Assembly (NCBI GenBank): GCA_034675265.1
Contig: JAUCDK010000048.1
Coordinates: forward strand, 1 to 5,082
Source of the DNA: UBA7396 sp034675265
GTDB lineage: Bacteria; Patescibacteriota; Gracilibacteria; BD1-5; UBA6164
Length of the DNA stretch: 5,082 bases
Direction of reading: 5' to 3'
The notes below the pieces were generated by a model. It was not told where the DNA came from. It did not search any database and saw nothing but the letters and a program-made list of their open reading frames with translations. The position numbers and the translations under genes were made by a program. Below, one piece after another: positions 1 through 5,082 of the stretch; position 1 is the first letter of the stretch; the number at the start of each line of letters is the position of its first letter.

Positions 1-300
1 TGTAGTAATTTATTTGCATTTCCATTTGCATGGATATTTGGAATTCCATTTCCTGCTATTGCAATGGTTGTATATCCAATTATAGCTTTGATTGCATTAC
101 TTGCTATTTTAGGAAAAACAAAAAAACATTTCATATTTTTACTTATCATTGCTCTTATGTGAATGTCATTTAATTCATATATCATTTATAATGAATATTT
201 AATTTGAATCTATTGTCTTGCTTGTTTAGCTTGTAGTATAGCTATCACAAGTATTGCAATACTCAGTTGAATTTGAATCAAAGAAAAAAGCAATTCCTAA
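1..300 (+). CDS. VKOR-family (DsbB-like) membrane disulfide-forming protein, 3' part
   Basis: The last 99 codons of a gene that begins before the window, read in frame 1 with TGA as Gly (four TGA codons) and ending in TAA. The first residues, CSNLFAFPFAWIFGIPF, follow the bacterial vitamin K epoxide reductase pattern of a loop cysteine, about nine residues, then F-P plus a phenylalanine-glycine-isoleucine-proline turn entering a transmembrane helix. Three hydrophobic segments follow, at about residues 15-39, 44-64 and 68-90. The last contains Y-C-L-A-C near residue 75, the quinone-proximal CXXC active site of this family. Family members sit in the cytoplasmic membrane, pass electrons from exported dithiols (often through a thioredoxin-fold partner) to quinone, and so generate disulfides. 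The N-terminal helix and first loop cysteine are outside the window, so a fused thioredoxin domain cannot be excluded. Identification rests on the cysteine spacing and membrane topology. Confidence 0.8.
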
Positions 301-317
301 TTGGGAATTGCTTTTTT
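284..317. terminator. Bidirectional Rho-independent terminator
   Basis: A perfect 14-bp inverted repeat: A6 then GCAATTCC (284-297), loop TAATTG, then GGAATTGC and T6 (304-317). The flanking A and T runs provide a U tract on either strand, so it can end both the plus-strand VKOR-like gene and the minus-strand operon. Both stop codons lie in the hairpin: TAA at 298-300 for the plus gene and TAG at 299-297 for the minus gene. The terminator is thus partly coding for both proteins. Confidence 0.9.
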
Positions 318-1718
318 AAATAAAAATGTTTTTACAATATTTTCATCCTGATTATAACAATCAAAGTTTTTATAATAATCAAGTTTGAGTGTCATAATTC
401 CGCCAGAATTATTTATTTGCATATCTTTGACTTTTATATCATACATTTTTGTAGTTGTTTCAAAAGTTGGAAGAGTTGATAATGTTCAAGAACTTACCAA
501 TGCTCCATTTTGAGTTAAAACAAGTTGTTTTTTATGTACATAATCTTTGAGTAATACATTTGCTCCCTGAAGAGAAATATCTGTATAATATCAATCCAAT
601 CATCAAGTAAATATTTTTATGTCATTATCTATGAGCGTAAATATATTTGTATCTGAATTCACTACATAAGGAAATATTTTCTGATATACTAAAGTAGTTC
701 CAGCATAAAATTTTACATCTACATAACTTGTTCAATAAGAATTAAAATTTCCTGTAAATGTTGGTATTTTTATCCCATATACATCACCCGATGAAAGGCT
801 TTTAGCTCCTGAAAAGGCATAGATTATTTCTGATGATGAAGATGATACACTATCTCATACATTTGGAGAAAATCAACTAAATATAAAGCTTCCTGTTTCA
901 TATGATCAAGAGATATCAAAATTATCTGACATTCAAAGAGAAATTCTATCAAAAGAAATATTTTTAAGCATATTTCATACTAGATCTATTTCCTTTGGAA
1001 CTCATACCTTACTTGATATTTTCCATAATTCATTTTTTCATGAATTTAAAATAAATAACTCTCAAGCGTTATATAAAAGTCCTGTTGGTTGATAAAGTCC
1101 ATATTCAATATCTCATAATAAATACACTCTTGGTCAAGAATAATACAAAACTCTATTATTTCCAGTATCTGAAAAAAATGTTTTTAGTCCTCCATCTCTA
1201 CTTAATCCTCAAGGATTATTTAAAAATACTCCAGATCATAACATTTCATTGGTAAAATTATCTCAGAAAAAGCCCATTCAAGCAATTTTTCCTCCAATAG
1301 AACTATAGATTTCGTGTCGTAAATAACTTCATGAAAATGGTCAAGAAGACAAAAGAAATGGATTATAATTTTTTAATTCTAAATATTTTACTGGAATTTC
1401 ACTATCATTTTCACATACTCAAGTGAGAGTTTTGATTCAAAAATCATATAATAACGGTTTTCCAAATTTAAATCCTTCTGTTTTCACAAAAAGTCCAGTA
1501 TTTGAAGAGGAAATAATATCAAAATTATTTGAAAAAATATCATCTAAATCATCAAATAAAGAAATATATTCACTTTCTTGATTTAAAATAGATTTTTGAA
1601 TAGTAATATTTTTTATTCCAGAAGTTACAAAAACTCATACTGAAATCATAATAATAACAGAAATACTTACTCATACTAAAATTTCTATCAGTGTAAATGC
1701 AAAATTATTATTTTTCAT
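297..1718 (-). CDS. Prepilin-like (type IV pilin N-terminus) protein with NHL-type repeats
   Basis: A 473-codon frame from ATG (1718) to TAG, with about 25 in-frame TGA codons read as Gly; standard-code calling loses it entirely. The N-terminus MKNNNFAFTLIEILVG is a class III (type IV pilin) signal. Prepilin peptidase would cut after Ala7, leaving Phe8 as N-methyl-Phe and Glu12 as the mature Glu5, followed by a hydrophobic helix to about residue 31. Residues about 145-193 match an NHL repeat (glycine-rich lead-in, LNNP-G-L, then SDTGNNRV), and about 200-235 a second, weaker one (QPTGLLY, then NSGKNELWKI). Two repeats are too few for a complete beta-propeller by themselves. The remaining 240 residues are Ser/Gly/Thr-rich, probably beta-structured, and unrecognised. 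Only two cysteines occur, Cys102 and Cys454. It starts 2 bp after the upstream delta-prime gene without a clear Shine-Dalgarno, so translation is probably coupled. Likely a surface or pseudopilus-associated protein; the function is not known. Confidence 0.88.
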
Positions 1719-1720
1719 AA

Positions 1721-2413
1721 TTACATTTTTAAAAATAATTTATCAATTTCATACTTTGGTAAAACATTGTTTTTTTGTATTAAAAGCAAACTTTCAGAAA
1801 TTTGATCTAAAAGTTCAACATATACCATTTTTTCCTTTATATATAAGAAAAAAGTTTCTAAAAAATCAATATAATCTTGTTTTTCTATTTTTTTATCTTG
1901 GAAAAAATATTTTAATATATTTGTATTTTTTTGAGAAATATATTCATCAATAAGCTGATAAAAAAAGTCATTTTTTTTATTTTTTATAGATAAAAAAAGA
2001 TTGATAGTTTGAAGTCTTGAAAGCACCGTTTCAGGAATTGATGATTCTGATTGACTCGTAACAATAACAATATTTCCCATTCCAGGTTCTTCTAAAAACT
2101 TCAGTGCTGCATTAAAACTTTCCAAAGTAGCTCTTGAAATATTTTCTATGAAAAACACTTGAAACGCGTAACTTGATTTTATATTTGATTTTGCTATGAA
2201 TTCTCTCAGTAGTTGAATTTTTATTTTTTCATTATTGTCAGATAAAACATATAAATTATTTTTATCAATTTGATAATATTCAAATAAATCAAAAATAATA
2301 TTTTTTACTTGTGAATTTAATAACTCCAAATTTTCTCATAAAAAAAGCACTGGTTGAAATATTCACCCAGCATCAATTTTTTCTTGTAATTTTTGAAATA
2401 TATCATTATTCAT
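1721..2413 (-). CDS. holB: DNA polymerase III delta-prime-like clamp-loader subunit (short)
   Basis: A 230-residue protein starting at ATG 2413. Two TGA-Gly codons at residues 17 and 26 would force a standard-code caller to a false TTG start at 2329. It resembles the AAA+ delta-prime/DnaX-type clamp-loader subunits that help load the sliding clamp on DNA. PVLFLGEN (about 21-28) is the strand entering the P-loop, but the GxxGxGK motif is absent, so ATP binding is not expected. VFFIEN (about 86-91) is a Walker B-like strand with acidic residues reduced. SFNAALKFLEEP (about 99-110) is the family hallmark, and the sensor-1/SRC region reads IPETVLSRLQ, with Leu in place of Cys. There is no zinc-binding cysteine cluster. 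At 230 residues it is well short of the roughly 330 of E. coli delta-prime, so the C-terminal collar domain is reduced. The start overlaps the lipoprotein gene by 8 bp, suggesting coupled translation. Confidence 0.85.
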
Positions 2414-2660
2414 TTTCTTGTGGTTCATCAAGTAATTTTAAAAGATCATTTAAATCTTGAGAAAATTCTTCTTCTACTGATGTTGATTTTTCATGTGGTG
2501 GAATAGCCATTCCTGTTTCTGTTATTTCTTCCCCACTTGCAGTAGTTATTTCTTCCTCAACAATAGGAGAAGTGTCTGCAACTTTTTCTTCTTCTCATGA
2601 TTTTTCAGAAAAGCACGAAGCAAAAAACGGAACCAAAAGTAAAACAAGTAATTTTTTCAT
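2406..2660 (-). CDS. Small acidic putative lipoprotein, unknown function
   Basis: An 84-residue protein, first gene of the minus-strand operon. Residues 1-15 form a short lipoprotein signal peptide (two lysines, hydrophobic LLVLLLVPFF, then A-S-C). The likely lipobox F-A-S-C puts the lipidated residue at Cys16, although Phe at -3 is not the preferred residue. The mature part is very rich in glutamate, with little predicted fold until a short amphipathic stretch near the end (DLNDLLKLLDEP). It has one TGA-Gly codon, at residue 22. The stop overlaps the start of the delta-prime-like gene in another frame (shared ATGAATAA). An upstream AGG in the leader is the only hint of a ribosome site. I do not recognise the protein; low-complexity acidic lipoproteins can be envelope tethers, but nothing here shows that role. 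Confidence 0.75.
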
Positions 2661-2689
2661 ATAAAACCTATTAAAAACTAAACACTACT

Positions 2690-2717
2690 ATTGTATAAAA
2701 ATATTAAAATATGTAAA
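2690..2717 (-). promoter_or_regulatory. Sigma70-type promoter of the lipoprotein/delta-prime/prepilin operon
   Basis: On the minus strand, TTTACA (2717-2712) is followed after 16 bp by TACAAT (2695-2690); each is one mismatch from the TTGACA/TATAAT consensus. Transcription would begin near 2683, giving a leader of about 23 nt before the ATG at 2660. It lies just downstream of the terminator of the preceding minus-strand gene, so the operon appears to be a separate unit. Confidence 0.6.
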
Positions 2718-2721
2718 GAAA

Positions 2722-2743
2722 AAACCTTATAAATATAAGGTTT
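2722..2743 (-). terminator. Rho-independent terminator of the 92-residue protein gene
   Basis: Inverted repeat AAACCTTAT (2722-2730), loop AAAT, ATAAGGTTT (2735-2743). On the minus strand the hairpin is followed by TTT-C-TTT, a usable U tract. The stop codon of the upstream minus-strand gene (2744-2742) overlaps the base of the stem. The stem is AT-rich (9 bp, two G-C pairs), so termination may be leaky. Confidence 0.7.
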
Positions 2744-3020
2744 AAGCAAATTGTTTTTTTTCTGTTTGAAATGGTTCATCATTTGTGACTTCTGGAATAT
2801 GTAATTCTTGAAATTGAGTTCTTGTATCTTGAACTGCTTGTAACAAATCTGATGGATTTGTTTTTTTTCCACTTAATATTCATGTAATTTCAGCAAAAAT
2901 TCAATATTTTGCATAAAAAGCTCTCCAAACTCATGCGGCTGTTTTTTCTTGTAAATGAAGCACCTCTGAGTTTTGAAAAGTAGCATCTTCTTGAAATGTA
3001 TTTCCTGAATTATTTTCCAT
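2742..3020 (-). CDS. Hypothetical 92-residue soluble protein divergent from dnaK
   Basis: Read with TGA as Gly (three TGA codons, at residues 30, 40 and 47), this frame gives a 92-residue protein ending in TAA. I chose ATG 3020 because a near-consensus promoter with an extended -10 (3052-3079) lies just upstream, giving a leader of about 25 nt, and AGAAG precedes the ATG as a weak ribosome site. The frame is open upstream to a TTG at 3122, but that start would require transcription from inside or beyond the CIRCE operator. There is no signal peptide or membrane segment. The N-terminus is polar. Residues about 20-50 could form helix (LHLQEKTAAGVWRAFYAKYG), followed by a polar, glutamine-rich tail. 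No family is recognised. Its position back-to-back with dnaK and close to a HrcA operator makes a stress link possible, but that is inference. Confidence 0.65.
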
Positions 3021-3051
3021 ATACTTCTGATCAAATATAATAATTTTTCTG

Positions 3052-3079
3052 ATTATACCATATTTTTTAAAATATTCAA
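3052..3079 (-). promoter_or_regulatory. Extended -10 promoter for the 92-residue protein gene
   Basis: On the minus strand, TTGAAT (3079-3074), a 16-bp spacer, then TATAAT (3057-3052) preceded by TGG, giving the extended -10 form TGnTATAAT. Predicted transcription start is near 3045, about 25 nt before ATG 3020. The CIRCE operator lies about 32 bp upstream of the -35, outside the core promoter. Confidence 0.7.
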
Positions 3080-3111
3080 ATTTTTTACTCTGTATGATAA
3101 AAATAAGCTTT

Positions 3112-3138
3112 TTAGCACTCAATATAAAAATGTGCTAA
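3112..3138. promoter_or_regulatory. CIRCE element (HrcA repressor operator)
   Basis: TTAGCACTC (3112-3120), exactly nine bases, then ATGTGCTAA (3130-3138). The left arm matches the CIRCE consensus TTAGCACTC-N9-GAGTGCTAA at all nine positions and the right arm at seven of nine (both differences at its inner end). CIRCE binds HrcA, the repressor of class I heat-shock genes such as groE and dnaK. It lies 6 bp upstream of the -35 of the dnaK promoter and about 104 bp before the dnaK start, so heat or misfolding control of dnaK through HrcA is the natural reading. No hrcA gene is in the window. Confidence 0.9.
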
Positions 3139-3144
3139 AAATAT

Positions 3145-3172
3145 TTGACTTTCAAAAAAATCTCAATACAAT
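3145..3172 (+). promoter_or_regulatory. Sigma70-type promoter of dnaK
   Basis: TTGACT (3145-3150), a 16-bp spacer, then TACAAT (3167-3172), each one mismatch from consensus. Transcription would start near 3179, leaving a leader of about 60 nt. The CIRCE operator ends six bases before the -35 box, so a bound HrcA would crowd RNA polymerase. Confidence 0.75.
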
Positions 3173-3180
3173 AGCCTCAT

Positions 3181-3213
3181 AAAGTTAAAAAGATTGTATT
3201 TCTTTTTTACTTT
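3181..3213 (+). other. AT-rich hairpin in the dnaK 5' leader
   Basis: AAAGTTAAAAAGA (3181-3193) can pair with TCTTTTTTACTTT (3201-3213) across a 7-base loop, with 12 of 13 positions complementary (one T-T mismatch). It begins at about the second base of the predicted transcript and ends 28 nt before the ATG. The stem is nearly all A-U, so it should be weak and temperature-sensitive. It might protect the 5' end or affect ribosome access, but part of it may simply reflect AT-rich composition. No Shine-Dalgarno is visible between it and the start. Confidence 0.4.
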
Positions 3214-3241
3214 TCGTCTTTTAATCTTTAATACAAATTAT

Positions 3242-5082
3242 ATGTGAAAAATTATTTGAATTGATCTATGAACAACTAACTCTTGTGTTGCCTTTATGGA
3301 AGGTTGAGAAGCAAAAGTTATACCAAATTTAGAATGAAACAGAACTACTCCTTCTATTGTTGCTGCAAAAGATGGAAATATTATTGTTGGAACTCCAGCA
3401 AAAAGACAAGCTATTACAAATCCTCTTGGAACTATTTTCTCAGCAAAAAGATTTATTTGAAGAAAATTTGATGAAGTAGCGGAAGAAATTAAAAACGTTC
3501 CTTTTAAAGTAGTAAAATGAAGTGATGGAGCTGCATTAATTGAATTCAACGGAAAACAAGTAAGACCTGAAGAAATTGGAGCTCATGTGTTAGCAAAAAT
3601 TAAAGAAGATGCTGAAAAATATCTTGGAACTACTGTAACAGAAGCTGTTATTACTGTTCCTGCTTATTTTAATGATGATCAAAGACAAGCAACTATTAAT
3701 GCCGGAAAGATTGCAGGTTTAGAAGTAAAAAGAATTGTAAATGAACCAACTGCAGCTGCATTATCATATGGTGCTGGAAAAAATAAAAATGAAAAAATCG
3801 CTGTATACGACCTTTGAGGTTGAACATTTGATATTTCAGTTTTAGAATTATCTGAAGAAGGTACTTTTGAAGTTTTAGCCACTAACGGAGACACTCATTT
3901 AGGTTGAGATGACTTTGATAAAAGAATTGTTGATTTTATTGTTGATGAATTTAAAAAAGAACAAGCTGTTGATTTAAGAAATGACCCAATGGCATTACAA
4001 AGAGTAAGAGATGAAGCAGAAAAAGCAAAAAAAGAATTATCTTCAACAACTTCTTATGATATTAATCTTCCTTATATTACAGTTGATACAACTGGACCAA
4101 AAAACTTAATGATGACGATTACTAGAGTAAAATTTGAAGAACTTATTTCTGATTTGGTAGAAAGAAGTATTGAACCTTGTAGAAAAGTATTAAAAGACGC
4201 TGGACTTTCAGCTTCTGATTTAGATCAAGTATTACTCGTTTGAGGTTCTACAAGAGTACCACTTGTTGTAAAAAAAGTAGAAGAATTTTTTGGAAAAAAA
4301 CCAAATGCAGGTATTAATCCTGATGAATCAGTTGCTATGTGAGCTGCAGTTCAAGCATGAATTATTGGTTGAGATGTAACAGATGTATTATTACTTGATG
4401 TAACTCCACTTTCACTTTCAATTGAAACAATGGGATGAGTTGCTACAAGAATGATTCCAAGAAACACAACTATACCATATTCAAAATCAGAAACATTTTC
4501 AACTGCAGTTGATAACCAACCAAGTGTTGAAATAAATGTAGTACAATGAGAAAGAGAAATGGCTGCTGATAATAAATCTCTTGGAAGATTTATGTTAGAT
4601 AGTATTGCCCCAGCTCCAAGATGAGTACCTCAAATCGAAGTAACTTTTGATATTGATGCAAACTGAGTATTAAAAGTAAAAGCAAAAGATAAAGGAACAG
4701 GAAAAGAACAACATATTACTATCGCCTGATCAACTGGTATGGATGATGGAGAAGTAGATAGATTAGTAAAAGAAGCTGAAGCAAAAAGAGATGAAGATAA
4801 AAAAAGAAAAGAATCTGTAGAAGCAAGAAATAATGCTGAAAGTGCAGTATATCAAGCAGAAAAAACAATAAACGACAATAAAGATAAAGTTTCTGACTCT
4901 GATAAATCTGATGCAGAAAGCAAAATTAAAGCTTTAAAAGATGAACTTTCAAATAGTTCTACAACAAAAGAAAGCCTAGAATCAAAAACTAAAGAACTTA
5001 CTGACTTAATGATGAAAATAGGACAAGCTATTTATTCTCAAGCTTGAGCAAATCCATGACAAACTCAAGAACAAGCACAAGA
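3242..5082 (+). CDS. dnaK: Hsp70 chaperone DnaK, C-terminus beyond window
   Basis: The ATP-driven cytoplasmic chaperone that binds exposed hydrophobic peptides and works with DnaJ and GrpE. The start MGKIIGIDLGTTNSC is collinear with E. coli DnaK, fixing ATG 3242. The visible 613 residues cover the nucleotide-binding domain (1-381) with phosphate-1 loop at 7-13, catalytic Lys69 (E. coli Lys70), DLGGGTFD at 190-197 with Thr195 (E. coli Thr199), GGDDFD near 221 and VGGSTR near 335. Next come the allosteric linker VLLLDVTPL (382-390), the beta substrate-binding domain to about 500, and the helical lid, rich in Lys/Glu/Asp, to about 600. A Gln-rich tail (PGQTQEQAQ) starts the disordered C-terminus, cut by the window end. 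There are 21 in-frame TGA codons, mostly at conserved glycines, so the gene is intact only in code 25. All arginines I checked are AGA. Control is by the upstream CIRCE and promoter. grpE and dnaJ are not adjacent upstream. No Shine-Dalgarno precedes the ATG. Confidence 0.98.

Noticed and set aside
1756..1953. 65-residue plus-strand frame
   Set aside because: A Phe/Lys/Tyr-rich shadow opposite the delta-prime-like gene, which has recognisable family motifs.
2761..2900. 64-residue minus-strand frame at 2678-2872
   Set aside because: Low-complexity shadow in another frame of the 92-residue gene, running through its terminator and the next promoter.
2931..3122. 63-residue minus-strand frame starting at TTG 3122 and stopping at TGA 2931
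   Set aside because: The stop is TGA, a glycine codon here, so the frame continues to 2742. The TTG start overlaps the CIRCE operator, and the first 34 codons contain the promoter of the shorter ATG 3020 gene.
3242..3307. Mycoplasma-type code with TGA as tryptophan
   Set aside because: It would place Trp in GIDLGTT, DLGGGTFD and VGGSTR, where glycine is essential, and TGG is already used for Trp.
3238..3549. 103-residue minus-strand frame and similar frames at 3679-3894 and 3283-3471
   Set aside because: All lie within dnaK in other frames and have no independent support; the dnaK translation matches Hsp70 throughout.
3242..5082. dnaK as a pseudogene with many nonsense mutations
   Set aside because: Every internal stop is TGA; none is TAA or TAG, the conserved motifs are intact, and the TGA codons fall on family glycines.

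Overview
The window reads coherently only if TGA encodes glycine (NCBI translation table 25). In-frame TGA falls on invariant glycines of DnaK, for example the phosphate-1 loop GIDLGTTNSC, the DLGGGTFD loop and the VGGSTR motif, while tryptophan is written TGG elsewhere. That excludes the TGA=Trp codes. The code, the strong AT bias and the near-exclusive use of AGA for arginine point to the Candidate Phyla Radiation groups Gracilibacteria (BD1-5) or Absconditabacteria (SR1). The window cannot decide between the two. Standard-code gene calling breaks every gene here into fragments or shortens it.

Layout. (1) Bases 1-300 (+) hold the 3' end of a membrane VKOR/DsbB-type disulfide-forming protein. 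(2) A strong bidirectional terminator hairpin (284-317) covers the ends of this gene and of a convergent minus-strand operon. (3) The operon reads right to left from a promoter at 2690-2717: a small acidic lipoprotein (2406-2660), a short DNA polymerase III delta-prime-like clamp-loader subunit (1721-2413), and a 473-residue prepilin-like protein carrying NHL-type repeats (297-1718). The first two genes overlap by 8 bp, and the last two are 2 bp apart. (4) A 92-residue minus-strand protein of unknown function (2742-3020) has its own promoter and terminator. (5) A divergent intergenic region contains a CIRCE operator for the heat-shock repressor HrcA, a sigma70-type promoter, and a leader hairpin. 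(6) The dnaK gene (3242 to beyond the window end) follows; it has 21 in-frame TGA codons and lacks only its extreme C-terminus.

How the genes work together. The dnaK unit looks like a classical HrcA/CIRCE-controlled chaperone gene. The minus-strand operon joins a replication subunit to surface-associated proteins, a mixed grouping. The VKOR-like protein could oxidise exported proteins, possibly including the neighbouring pilin-like protein, which has exactly two cysteines; this is inference. I see no mobile element, CRISPR array, tRNA or rRNA. The least-described items are the prepilin/NHL protein, the 92-residue protein divergent from dnaK, and the dnaK leader hairpin.
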